From Vagococcus vulneris (GTDB lineage: Bacteria > Bacillota > Bacilli > Lactobacillales > Vagococcaceae): 64,000 nucleotides of DNA. Below, one piece after another: positions 15,847-24,922 of this stretch (positions are counted from its first letter, which is position 1; each line of letters starts with the position of its first letter). The stretch is taken from the NCBI RefSeq assembly GCF_003950515.1, contig NZ_NGJS01000001.1:186001-250000 (forward strand), read 5' to 3'. The notes beneath the pieces were generated by a model, which saw nothing but the letters and a program-made list of their open reading frames with translations, was not told where the DNA came from and did not search any database. The position numbers and the translations under genes are program-made.

Positions 15847-18714
15847 CTATTTTCCATGAACCATATCTTCAAATTTTTTAGAGTATTCCTTTTCATTTAA
15901 TACAACAACAGGAATCATCAACTCACGAATTTTTTTGCCCTCTCTTCTTAAAGTAACAATTATTGGAGAAAATTTTTCTTGAGACTCCCCTTTTATATAT
16001 AATTTCAGTTTATCTTCAGGTTGAGTAAAGGGTATTTGAAATAGATGGCTACTTAACATCACACTCTTCGAATTACCTTCATACTCTTTTGGAAGGTTAA
16101 TATAAAAACCAGCTACATTGTGCACTCCACCAGCTACATTCCCTAGTGTATTTATCATCGTATTGTTTTTATAATTTGGCTGATAATCCCAAATATAAAC
16201 ATTTTTGCAACCTACTTGCCAACGTGTGTCAGTTTGTATTTCTACTTCAACATCTTTCCAGTTTACAATTTCATTATGTGCAAAAATAAATCGCAAAAGA
16301 AATTCACTACAATTCCGACTATACAATTTTGGCATGACTATACCATATGGACCAAATTCAATCCCGTCTTCTTGAGCCATACATTCACTCTCAATTATTT
16401 TCACCTCTTTAGGTTCAAAATTTACTGTTCTAATTGAGACATCCAATGTTTCTCCAGACTCAAGACAAAAATTTTTATTTAGTGAATCGCCTTCAGTACC
16501 CGATCCAAATGGCCTTGCAGCTAAAAGAACTTTAAACGATTCATTGTTATTGTTTCTTACCTTAAACGCCGTTTCATTTTTCTGTTCTGAATAGACAATA
16601 TCAAACTGATACCGTCCAATCTTTCCTTGTTCCAACTTAAAATGTGAAATAAGTCCCTGTGGTTGGATAATAATAGTTTTATTAAGGCCATCAACACGAA
16701 TACCAAACCACTGTTCAATACTTTGTTGAACCCACTGGCCTTGTCCTTGACTGCATCTAGTTAAACACCGTTTTTTATTATGACCACGCGGCCACCAAAA
16801 TAAAGAGCCGCTTTCATCTAATCTTTCATATAGTAAATTCAAATTATCTCGCATTTCAGCTCTTGTATGACTACCCCCTAAACGAATAGTACAGCCGGTT
16901 GCAGAGGGATGCATCCCATAGGGTAATTCCCGCATAATTTGAAATTCAGGATCATAACAAGGTAGGAACATGGATCTAGCATAACGATGCAAATTCACAT
17001 ATGGCTCATGGTTAAACCCATATAACCCATACAAAGGAGCTAATACTGTTGTTGTATCCTCACCAGCATAGTAATATTCTTTCTCCGACAAATAGAACCT
17101 TTTCGCATCAATATCATCTAGGTTTGTCCCACCAGTAATCTGTTTTCCAAATGGCCCGTCAGCTTCCATTACTTGGGCCATGTCTTCTGGCATTTTCATT
17201 AGGAATTCCTCTACCAATTTCGTATCTTCAGAAAAAATATCTAGGATATTTTTGTATCCTTTCAAAGCATAATAACATTGAACATTGGCCCCATAATCAT
17301 ATTTCTTAAAAACTGGCAAATCACTTGCGTAGCGACTTGAAAATAGTGTTTTCTGGCTATGCTTAAATGTGAGCAACTCCTCAAAAATACCTTTGATCCT
17401 CTTTGATATTTCAGGATTATCCTTAAAATATTTACTATCACCTGTTAATTCGAGATATTTTTGGGCAATTAGTAATGGAGATACGAGAAAAAATATGCTG
17501 TGATCATCATAAATACTATATCTTGGTCTATTCCTTTCAATTAAGTATTCGATTACTTTAGGGCCAATTTCAGGAATTGCATACATCACACTTGTAATAC
17601 TCGGTACAAAGTCAATTCCCCAAGAACGAGAAAGGCCATGAGATGGGGCTCCCTGACTATTCGTTAAAAGCCCTCCTTCCCTATTAAAAGAAAGACAGTT
17701 AAAATTATCTATTAAAAAGCGTATATGCATGTCACGATACTTCATAGCATTATTAGGGTCCTCGTGTATTCCAAGATTACAAATCCCTAATCTTTCCTTC
17801 CAAAACAACGACGTGGAATTAATCCACTCTAGTGGTGTATGTTGATAAATAATTCCTAAAGCTTCATGAACATCTTTCCGCTCTGGAGCTACTGAAACAA
17901 TCGTTGTAAATAATTTTCTTTGCCCTGGTTCTAAAGACAATTCTGTTGATATTCTTGGATTATTTGGATTTCCACTAATATCTGCATCCAACATTTGAAT
18001 AGCTGCACAAGCTTCTGGATCCCAAAGTATTAATAGTTTCTGTTCCCAAGCCTCTTTATATGGAGAGTTTGAAAAACGTTCAAATTTTTCCCCATATTTT
18101 TCAAATTGATTGACAAATTTTTCGTCAAAGGAGAGACTAACTTGCCCCTTTACAGTCGTTGTAGAAGTGTTTTCAATTTCCATACAATACAAAACTGCTT
18201 CCGGACCTGGGAGTGGATGAATGCTAGTTCTTTTTAATGATTCTTTTTCCAAAATAGGCGCTAAAGAAAAGACTCTTGTATCAAATCTCGCATTCTTCGT
18301 TTCTGTAACTGGAAGATAGTGATCCAAATAAGTAGTAACTGAATTTTTTCCCGTTGTTGAAACAACAGCCCCACTATCTAGGTTAATTTCATAATTCATT
18401 TTACCTAAAAATAAAGAAGTATCTGTTTGATAGTATTGACCAATATTTCCTTTAAATTGTCCACCTAAATCACTCCCGCCAGAAGGTATAGCATAAATGC
18501 GATTGTGTGGAGTGCTTACAAAATGTAATCTTCCTTGAGTATCTTGACCAATTAAACTTCTTCCATTCGATTGAGTAAAAAGTTGTCTTTCACTCAAGGA
18601 TAAATCGATTTGTTCACTCTCTTCATCAAATTTTGCTCTAAAATATTTTGAACGGTAACCGTTTTTCCAAAGTTGCTTCCAATTTTTATAGATAGGCTTT
18701 CCTCGTAAATACAT
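15847..18714 (-). CDS. Putative intracellular glycosidase/phosphorylase, family uncertain
   Basis: 955 residues, no signal peptide, last gene of PTS operon 3. The N-terminal third is beta-rich. The middle (about 340-720) has helix-pair spacing and aromatic/acidic motifs reminiscent of alpha/alpha-toroid glycosidases, such as SRSWGIDFVPS, GANVQCYYALKGY, YYAGEDTTTVLAPLYG, ELPYGMHPSATG and GSLFWWPRGHN. The C terminus is again beta-rich. I cannot assign a GH family with confidence. Its position behind IID suggests it processes the phosphorylated sugar delivered by this PTS. A 182-base gap containing a weak hairpin separates it from IID, so its expression may be lower. Confidence 0.6.
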   Translation of the reverse strand: MYLRGKPIYKNWKQLWKNGYRSKYFRAKFDEESEQIDLSLSERQLFTQSNGRSLIGQDTQGRLHFVSTPHNRIYAIPSGGSDLGGQFKGNIGQYYQTDTSLFLGKMNYEINLDSGAVVSTTGKNSVTTYLDHYLPVTETKNARFDTRVFSLAPILEKESLKRTSIHPLPGPEAVLYCMEIENTSTTTVKGQVSLSFDEKFVNQFEKYGEKFERFSNSPYKEAWEQKLLILWDPEACAAIQMLDADISGNPNNPRISTELSLEPGQRKLFTTIVSVAPERKDVHEALGIIYQHTPLEWINSTSLFWKERLGICNLGIHEDPNNAMKYRDMHIRFLIDNFNCLSFNREGGLLTNSQGAPSHGLSRSWGIDFVPSITSVMYAIPEIGPKVIEYLIERNRPRYSIYDDHSIFFLVSPLLIAQKYLELTGDSKYFKDNPEISKRIKGIFEELLTFKHSQKTLFSSRYASDLPVFKKYDYGANVQCYYALKGYKNILDIFSEDTKLVEEFLMKMPEDMAQVMEADGPFGKQITGGTNLDDIDAKRFYLSEKEYYYAGEDTTTVLAPLYGLYGFNHEPYVNLHRYARSMFLPCYDPEFQIMRELPYGMHPSATGCTIRLGGSHTRAEMRDNLNLLYERLDESGSLFWWPRGHNKKRCLTRCSQGQGQWVQQSIEQWFGIRVDGLNKTIIIQPQGLISHFKLEQGKIGRYQFDIVYSEQKNETAFKVRNNNNESFKVLLAARPFGSGTEGDSLNKNFCLESGETLDVSIRTVNFEPKEVKIIESECMAQEDGIEFGPYGIVMPKLYSRNCSEFLLRFIFAHNEIVNWKDVEVEIQTDTRWQVGCKNVYIWDYQPNYKNNTMINTLGNVAGGVHNVAGFYINLPKEYEGNSKSVMLSSHLFQIPFTQPEDKLKLYIKGESQEKFSPIIVTLRREGKKIRELMIPVVVLNEKEYSKKFEDMVHGK

Positions 18715-18835
18715 ATAGACAAGTCTCCTTTTGATATTAAATTTTTCCCAATCTTATGACTTAATCCTTATTTTTGTTGAAAAAATTCTAGTCTCGTCAA
18801 ATTAAGATTCTTATTTTCTTCATCTTATAGGAAAA

Positions 18836-18863
18836 GGAAAGAACCTTTTCGAAGATTCTTTCC
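18836..18863 (-). other. Intercistronic hairpin between IID and glycosidase
   Basis: GGAAAGAA (18836-18843) pairs with TTCTTTCC (18856-18863); the minus strand continues TTTTCC. It lies in the 182-base gap 18715-18896 and could be a partial terminator or mRNA-processing site. Confidence 0.4.
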
Positions 18864-18896
18864 CTTTCTGACTTCTCAATCACTTGAATACTTAAA

Positions 18897-19715
18897 CTAA
18901 AATAACCCGATGAGTGCACCAACAAGACAAAATACTATCAATATGAGCAATAGTTTAGTAATCGACATTTTTTTATACTTAATTGCCCAAAATACTAGAA
19001 AAACTAGACCTAATGAAAGTAAACCTGGAGCGATTTGATCTATAGTATCTTGAATAACAACCATTTGTCCATTAATGTTAAACTTAACTTTAGTAGTTAA
19101 CTTTACGAAAGACGATGATAATGCCCCCATCATAAACATCCCAATGATAGATCCACATTGAATCAGTTTGTTAATCATACCGCTTTTCAGTACCTTGGAA
19201 ACCGACTGTCTCCCCATCTTATACCCCATATTAAATAAAAAGTTCCCTACAAAACCATCAAATATATTATAGGCAATAATAAGAATTGGTCCTAAAATAT
19301 TCCCCTGAATTGCAAAAGATGCTCCTAATGCGTTAACAATCGCCATAAAGGTCCCACCCTCTAATGCATCACCGATTCCTGCCATTGGTCCCATTAAACC
19401 TGTCTTAAAACTAGTGATGGTCTCATCTGGAATATCTTCTCCAGATGCCTTGGCCTCTTCCATTGCTAATACGGCCCCTGGTATCATTGCTCCCCAAATA
19501 GCTTGTGTATTGAAAAATTCTAAGTGGCGCTTTAAAGCTTTTTGTAATTCTTCTCCTGGTCCATATAACTTTTCTAAACATGGAGCAAAGGAATTACAAA
19601 ATCCTAATCCCTGATAACGTTCAAAATTGAGGGTTAACTCACACCCCATCCACCATCTAAAATAGACATTCCTAATATCTCTTTTTGTCAACTTACTATT
19701 TTTTTGTGTCTCCAT
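18897..19715 (-). CDS. PTS mannose-family IID (module 3)
   Basis: 272-residue EIID. It opens with LTKRDIRNVYFRWWMGCEL, has TGLMGPMAGIGDALEGGTFMA in the middle and three to four C-terminal hydrophobic segments. It starts 2 bases after the IIC stop, so it is translationally coupled. With IIC it forms the membrane part of PTS 3. Confidence 0.95.
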   Translation of the reverse strand: METQKNSKLTKRDIRNVYFRWWMGCELTLNFERYQGLGFCNSFAPCLEKLYGPGEELQKALKRHLEFFNTQAIWGAMIPGAVLAMEEAKASGEDIPDETITSFKTGLMGPMAGIGDALEGGTFMAIVNALGASFAIQGNILGPILIIAYNIFDGFVGNFLFNMGYKMGRQSVSKVLKSGMINKLIQCGSIIGMFMMGALSSSFVKLTTKVKFNINGQMVVIQDTIDQIAPGLLSLGLVFLVFWAIKYKKMSITKLLLILIVFCLVGALIGLF

Positions 19716-19717
19716 TG

Positions 19718-20470
19718 TTAAACTACCTCCCCATCATTTTCCTTTGGCCAAAATGTGATCAGTAGCGCAATGCAAATAGCGAAAATTGCTGCTCCCATAA
19801 CCGACAATTCAAAGTATGCAACCAAAAAGAATCCTATGATAAAAAGTGGGATTAATCTATTCTTTCCAATCACAAATATTGTCATTGCAAATCCAAGTGC
19901 TGGAAGTACACCACCCATTGCATTCAAACCATTCATTAACCAATTTGGAATTTGATCTAACATGGACTTGATTAGGTCTGATCCAAAATAATTCGCGATA
20001 AATACAATAGGGAATCGTAAGATAAACCCAAATGCAAGGGAATACCATGTTGCACATCTTTGAATACCTTTAATATTTCCTTCTTCAGCAAATTTATCTG
20101 CTTTTTGTATCAAAAATGCATTTCCAGTTCGTCTGATATTATTAATGAAAACCCCAATTACTCCAACCGGGATAGCAATACTAACTGCCATCTCTGGCTT
20201 CATACCAGTGGCCAAAACAACCGGAATAGCAATTAATCCTGCTAACATACGATCAGCGGGCAAATTCCCTCCTGCATTTACCATACCAATGTAAATAACT
20301 TCTAGACTTGCGCCTGCAATGAGTCCCGTAGTCATGTCGCCATATAAAAATCCTAACACCATTCCAATAACTGAAGGAGATATTACGATAGGATAGATGG
20401 TATATCCTATAAAACTTCCTCCAATCCAATACCATGTAGCAGTTACCAATGCTAACGTAATAGTAGACAT
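19718..20470 (-). CDS. PTS mannose-family IIC (module 3)
   Basis: 250-residue EIIC with LGFLYGDMTTGLIAGASLEVIYIG and NLPADRM near the N terminus and MGGVLPALGFAMTI in the C-terminal half. Multiple membrane helices. RBS AAAGGAGGAAAATC precedes ATG. Confidence 0.95.
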   Translation of the reverse strand: MSTITLALVTATWYWIGGSFIGYTIYPIVISPSVIGMVLGFLYGDMTTGLIAGASLEVIYIGMVNAGGNLPADRMLAGLIAIPVVLATGMKPEMAVSIAIPVGVIGVFINNIRRTGNAFLIQKADKFAEEGNIKGIQRCATWYSLAFGFILRFPIVFIANYFGSDLIKSMLDQIPNWLMNGLNAMGGVLPALGFAMTIFVIGKNRLIPLFIIGFFLVAYFELSVMGAAIFAICIALLITFWPKENDGEVV

Positions 20471-20482
20471 GATTTTCCTCCT

Positions 20483-20974
20483 TTATTCACCTACGCGTTT
20501 TAGAATTTCATCAAAACTTATTTTTGATTCTTCTGGAATTATTTGTGCACTTACCTCTACCCCTTCATTGTGTAATTCACAAATTTGCTTCAATTCAGTA
20601 GAATCTACCGATACAGCGGTTACAATTTTCTTTTTCCCTTGTTCATTTGGAATCCCTCCTAACTGTAATGTTGGAAAATGTAACCCCTTTTGATACGCTG
20701 CAAATGCTGAAGAAACTGTTTTAAAAAGTAACATAATCTTTCCTTCACCCAATTCATCCTTTTGATAACTTTTGCCTGCTTCCTCCGTTGACATCAACTC
20801 AACTTTCATCCCAGATGGTGCAGCCATTTGATAGATATCAACCATAAATGGGTCGTTTGATAAAGTGTCATCGACAATTAAAATTCGGTTACTGTTTGCG
20901 ATCCTAGACCATTTTACAATCACCTGACCATGGATAAGTCGATTATCAATTCTTGTTAGTGTCAATTCTGCCAT
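20483..20974 (-). CDS. PTS mannose-family IIB (module 3, second copy)
   Basis: EIIB with its active histidine in RIDNRLIHGQVIVKW. The ATG at 20974 is chosen because GGAGGGGA lies at good spacing; the longer frame overlaps the preceding IIA more deeply. The first 29 bases overlap the end of the IIA gene. This operon holds a second IIB at 21416-21874, so the PTS may use two alternative phosphate routes. Confidence 0.93.
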   Translation of the reverse strand: MAELTLTRIDNRLIHGQVIVKWSRIANSNRILIVDDTLSNDPFMVDIYQMAAPSGMKVELMSTEEAGKSYQKDELGEGKIMLLFKTVSSAFAAYQKGLHFPTLQLGGIPNEQGKKKIVTAVSVDSTELKQICELHNEGVEVSAQIIPEESKISFDEILKRVGE

Positions 20975-21389
20975 TCGTATCCCCTCCATTTTTGAATTCA
21001 TGATATAGACGAACTATATTATTTCTACAGAGACTTTCATTGAGTTCTAGCGTGTCTATGGACTCTTCAAAGGATTTTTCTTCTTCAAGTATATCCGCTA
21101 TACTCATCAACAAGCCTAAAGATAAATTCATAAAAGCTGGAATCTTACTATCCAGTGCTATTTTTAAAGCTACTTGAAATGTTGTACTCCCAAATAAATC
21201 GCAAACAAGAATAGATTGTGGTTTGTTTTTCGCATAAGATAAAACATCTTTCTCATACTTTTCTTTAGATGTGTCTTTTCCCAAAGGAAAAACCTTTATT
21301 TCACATGAACTTCCAAAAAATTCTTGAAAATCATTGACTAATGATTGCCCCCAAAAACCATGACACAAAACAATAATAGTCCTATCCAA
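20946..21389 (-). CDS. PTS mannose-family IIA-like (module 3, second copy)
   Basis: 147-residue EIIA-Man-like protein with the histidine in IVLCHGFWGQ (about residue 10) and CDLFGSTTFQVA in place of the usual D-x-x-GGSP-x-N motif. It is diverged from the first IIA of the operon and has a longer C terminus. The start is a TTG behind AGGTGGGAT. It sits between the two IIB genes (order IIA-IIB-IIA-IIB-IIC-IID). Confidence 0.85.
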   Translation of the reverse strand: MDRTIIVLCHGFWGQSLVNDFQEFFGSSCEIKVFPLGKDTSKEKYEKDVLSYAKNKPQSILVCDLFGSTTFQVALKIALDSKIPAFMNLSLGLLMSIADILEEEKSFEESIDTLELNESLCRNNIVRLYHEFKNGGDTNGRIDTNKN

Positions 21390-21415
21390 AGTATCCCACC
21401 TTTCCTAATGAACAA

Positions 21416-21874
21416 CTAGCTTAGCACATCATTTAATAATACTGCTTTATCTTTTGGAATCATTTGTTGGAAAATCCTAATTCCTTTTCTGTCCAAAAAC
21501 CGTAGACATTCAACGTCCTCATTTGATAAAAATATTCCCTCACTAAATTTCTTTTTTCCTATTCCTGCAGACAGTCTTCCTATTATTAAATCATTCGCTA
21601 AAATACCTCGGTTTAATAAAATTTGTGCTACTGACAATCTTTTGAATAAAATTAAACAGTTGTCATACACTTCAATGGAATTATTTAACTCCGGAATTGT
21701 TAGAATCTCCACGGGATACTGTTTATCGACGGACATTCGAATAATATTCTTTTCTTGGAGATCAATTGCTGCGTCATCATCCACAATTAATATGGATGAT
21801 AATTTATTTTCATGTAACCATCGATAAATAACCTGACCGTGAACTAAGCGATCGTCGCAACGAATTATGTTCAT
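21416..21874 (-). CDS. PTS mannose-family IIB (module 3, first copy)
   Basis: 152-residue EIIB with the active histidine in RCDDRLVHGQVIYRW. RBS AAGGAGCTGG lies just before ATG. Encoded 18 bases after the first IIA. It differs clearly from the second IIB of the operon and is not a recent tandem copy. Confidence 0.93.
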   Translation of the reverse strand: MNIIRCDDRLVHGQVIYRWLHENKLSSILIVDDDAAIDLQEKNIIRMSVDKQYPVEILTIPELNNSIEVYDNCLILFKRLSVAQILLNRGILANDLIIGRLSAGIGKKKFSEGIFLSNEDVECLRFLDRKGIRIFQQMIPKDKAVLLNDVLS

Positions 21875-21892
21875 TTCACCAGCTCCTTCTTA

Positions 21893-22279
21893 CTATTGAA
21901 GAACCATGATCGAATCTTTTGATACCTGTGCTGCTTTTGTGACTAACTCTTCCTCATTCTGTTGCTCATTTGATAAGGAAAGTTCTATTAGCAAGGGCAA
22001 ATTTACACCTGTAATAATTCTAAAACCTCCTAAAGTTTTTAGAAGAAAATTTGCAACATTGCTTGGAGATCCACCCAAAATATCTACTAAAACGATTACC
22101 TCCCCTTTTTTCTTTAATACTGTCAATTTCTCCTCAACAATCTGCTTAAGTTTCTCAATATCATCATCTTTGTCCAATCCTAAGGCAAAATAATTATCCA
22201 ATTTTCCTGTGATTAGTTCACAACTGTCTAATAACGCCTGTCCAAAATTTCCATGTGTAATAATCAAAAAACTCGTCAT
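21893..22279 (-). CDS. PTS mannose-family IIA (module 3, first copy)
   Basis: 128-residue EIIA-Man protein with its histidine in FLIITHGNFGQAL (about residue 9) and the VDILGGSPSNVA motif. It is the first gene behind the sigma-54 promoter at 22307-22324. RBS GGGAGGTG. Confidence 0.95.
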   Translation of the reverse strand: MTSFLIITHGNFGQALLDSCELITGKLDNYFALGLDKDDDIEKLKQIVEEKLTVLKKKGEVIVLVDILGGSPSNVANFLLKTLGGFRIITGVNLPLLIELSLSNEQQNEEELVTKAAQVSKDSIMVLQ

Positions 22280-22306
22280 TCTAACACCTCCCTTTCACTT
22301 ATACAG

Positions 22307-22324
22307 TAGCAATTATCATGCCAA
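22307..22324 (-). promoter_or_regulatory. sigma-54 (-24/-12) promoter of PTS module 3
   Basis: The minus strand reads TTGGCATGATAATTGCTA, about 28 bases before the IIA start; both GG and GC elements have correct spacing. Confidence 0.88.
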
Positions 22325-22368
22325 GAATGGAAATTGCTCACTAAAAGCATTCATTTTAAAACAAAAAT

Positions 22369-22420
22369 GACACACATGACAAATCAATAATGAGTGTCGT
22401 AATGTGTGTCGTTTTCTCTG
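22369..22420 (-). terminator. Inverted repeat: terminator of regulator 3 / putative activator site
   Basis: GACACACAT (22369-22377) is the reverse complement of ATGTGTGTC (22402-22410). On the minus strand the hairpin is followed by ATTTTTGTTTT, so it can terminate the regulator mRNA. The same ATGTGTGTC word occurs again at 22443-22451, inside the last codons of the regulator gene, suggesting that it is also a protein-binding site for the promoter about 50 bases away. Confidence 0.6.
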
Positions 22421-22429
22421 TCTCTTTTT

Positions 22430-24922
22430 TTATTCATCATGGATGTGTGTCAATACTAGATTATTGGGATATTCATGAATTATCATATCCATAACATTCG
22501 CAACTTCCTCTATAGCGATTTTTAATCCGAAATACTCTTCAATGCCCTCAAATGCTTCTATTACAGAATGATATAAATTAGGATATTTTTTGAATAGTCT
22601 CTTAGGATTTTCATAGTTAAGTACTTCTTCAGTAAAAGATCGTTCTACCATACAAGAGCAATGAAATATGAATTTAACTAGAAACTCTTCTGATAGATTT
22701 AAGTTGTTTTTCTCAAGGATAATTTTTAATGCATAATTCGAAATGTCGAAAACTTTTTCAGGATCAATAAAAGATAAAATTCTACTCAGATTATCTATTA
22801 GTACCTGATCGAAGTATCTATGTTCTTCATTCTTTTTAAGTGTATTCGATCCTCTGTTTTCCTGTAATAGCTTTGAATATATTACGTCAATAGTATCTTT
22901 ACTGCTCAAAACATAATTCGTTGCTTCAATAGCTATTGGCGTACTGATTCTGTCTAAAGTTCTTATTTGTATCCCTAGTTCCGTTTGAAGTTTATTTCCA
23001 AAACTCAGAATTGAACCCATGTCACCAAGAATAAGTACACCATCTCCCTCATTGATTTCTAGGACCAATTCTTTGGTTTTCTTATATACATTATCAATAT
23101 CCTCTGTTAAAACCATATCAATAGCTTTAGCATGCTGTACTTGAAGCAATTGGTTCACAGTTTTTGCCATACTCGATGCCGTCGAGTCTCCATGCATTAT
23201 TATAACAATGCCAATTTTTGAGTTTGGATTTCCCTCCTGTACCATTCTTTCTAAAATTCCAGAAAAAAAACGTTTATCAACAATCGAATAAAAACAGTTA
23301 CTCTCGGTTTCAATTTTTTCAAAAATCTCTTGGGTCATTTTCTCTGAAGGGCTATGAGAAACAAACTCTCCAGGTGATTTTTCTTTAGGAATTAATTTAC
23401 CTACATGATAGGCAAGCAATTGAGATACATGAATTACTTTTTCTTTGTCTTTTAAATAGGGAGCAAGGGTGCTGGAAACAGTATCTTTTATTTTCTTATT
23501 AATAATTGTTTCTAAAACTGTTGTATTTTCCGTCATCTCATTCTGGCTTTCAAGTAGTCTCGAATAGTCATTTGCTAACTTATTCATATATTGGAGAATT
23601 TCATCTTTTAAATTTTGTTTAGCTTGTTCATCTGAGTTTTCCTTTTCGTAAAAGTCTCGTATCTTTACTTCAGAAATACTATAATAGTCTTGATCTAGTA
23701 TTGAATACACTTTGCTTTCCTTTGTGAAACTGTATTCTAATGTATTTGACAACTTGTAAATAAATTTTTTGTCTTCAAAATCTGTCAAATACCCTTGTTC
23801 AACCAAAGACGTTGAGACATCCTCTAACTCAATTACGACAGATCTAGTGTTTTCTGAGATAAATCGTAAGAAAGCTCCTGCACAGGCAAATTGAATATTA
23901 CTTTTGAGGTTTCCAATGTTCCCTTTAAATTTTCCTAATAAAAAAAAAGTAAGTATATCTCTTGAAAGGAAGATATTTTGTTTAATACTCTGTGCTTCCC
24001 TTTCAAAAAAATAGGAAATTAGCTCAAATCTTTCCTTAATACTTTTTTCATTCAATGAAACTAGCCGAATATGAACAGGGATTCTTCTCAAAAAAGTGTT
24101 CAACATCACTTCAGAAGGTTTTTCTGTCGTTGCTGCAATTATTCGAACTTTTGACTTGGAGGATTCTCCAACTTGTCCCAACTTTCTGTATTCACCATGG
24201 TCCATCAATGAAAATAACATTTCCTGCCCTTTGTCACTTAATCTATGGACCTCGTCCAAAAAGAGAACACCACCGTCGGCAATTCCTACTAAACCTTCTT
24301 TATCTTCAAGCGCACCAGTAAAACTACCCTTAACGTACCCAAAAAGTTGTGAAAGAAGCAATTCCTGATTATCAGCATAGTCTGCACAGTTGAAAGTAAT
24401 AAACGGACTAGTAGGTTTGATTACTTCCTTTTGAACGCCAAACGAATACATTTTCTCAGCAAAAAGAGATTTTCCAACGCCAGATTCTCCGGTTATCAAG
24501 GTGGCTAATCCATTGGGCGGGTAGAGAATCGAAGCTTTTGACTTAGTTATGGCTTCTTTTAACGACTCATCCCATCCGATCAGTTCTTTAAATGCTTCTC
24601 TCGAGTTTGTTTCAATACTATTTTCAAATCTAAGAATCTCAGAAATACTATTAAACTTAGTAGCATTCAATTGAATATTAAAAAAATTTTCTATCTCTTC
24701 TTTAGAAAGGTACTGAGTCGGTTTCCCCTTTATCTTGATCAAAATTCCTTCTTTTACGAGAGTGTTCAACTCTCTACTAGTATTACTTCGATCAATACTC
24801 AATTTTTCTCCAATCATTTGAGTAGTAACTCCATTATTAATCGTATGGTACATAAGCAATTGATTTTGAGTATCAACTTTGACTGCTTGAAGTATCTTCT
24901 GTTTACGTGAGAGATTTTTCAT
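22430..24922 (-). CDS. LevR/ManR-family sigma-54-dependent PTS activator 3 (lacks EIIB-like domain)
   Basis: 830 residues, the shortest of the five activators. N-terminal HTH (about 15-65); AAA+ domain with GESGVGKS (about 145), GSFTGA (serine instead of the first alanine) and VLFLDEVH; PRD-like region; EIIA-Man-like domain with IIMHGDSTASS; C-terminal PRD with FHCSCMVER. Between the EIIA-like domain and the final PRD the cysteine-containing EIIB-Gat-like segment seen in the other four (SC.SG.G) is absent, replaced by a short linker. Phosphate-dependent control at that site is therefore not possible here. It should drive the operon at 15847-22279. Confidence 0.9.
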   Translation of the reverse strand: MKNLSRKQKILQAVKVDTQNQLLMYHTINNGVTTQMIGEKLSIDRSNTSRELNTLVKEGILIKIKGKPTQYLSKEEIENFFNIQLNATKFNSISEILRFENSIETNSREAFKELIGWDESLKEAITKSKASILYPPNGLATLITGESGVGKSLFAEKMYSFGVQKEVIKPTSPFITFNCADYADNQELLLSQLFGYVKGSFTGALEDKEGLVGIADGGVLFLDEVHRLSDKGQEMLFSLMDHGEYRKLGQVGESSKSKVRIIAATTEKPSEVMLNTFLRRIPVHIRLVSLNEKSIKERFELISYFFEREAQSIKQNIFLSRDILTFFLLGKFKGNIGNLKSNIQFACAGAFLRFISENTRSVVIELEDVSTSLVEQGYLTDFEDKKFIYKLSNTLEYSFTKESKVYSILDQDYYSISEVKIRDFYEKENSDEQAKQNLKDEILQYMNKLANDYSRLLESQNEMTENTTVLETIINKKIKDTVSSTLAPYLKDKEKVIHVSQLLAYHVGKLIPKEKSPGEFVSHSPSEKMTQEIFEKIETESNCFYSIVDKRFFSGILERMVQEGNPNSKIGIVIIMHGDSTASSMAKTVNQLLQVQHAKAIDMVLTEDIDNVYKKTKELVLEINEGDGVLILGDMGSILSFGNKLQTELGIQIRTLDRISTPIAIEATNYVLSSKDTIDVIYSKLLQENRGSNTLKKNEEHRYFDQVLIDNLSRILSFIDPEKVFDISNYALKIILEKNNLNLSEEFLVKFIFHCSCMVERSFTEEVLNYENPKRLFKKYPNLYHSVIEAFEGIEEYFGLKIAIEEVANVMDMIIHEYPNNLVLTHIHDE

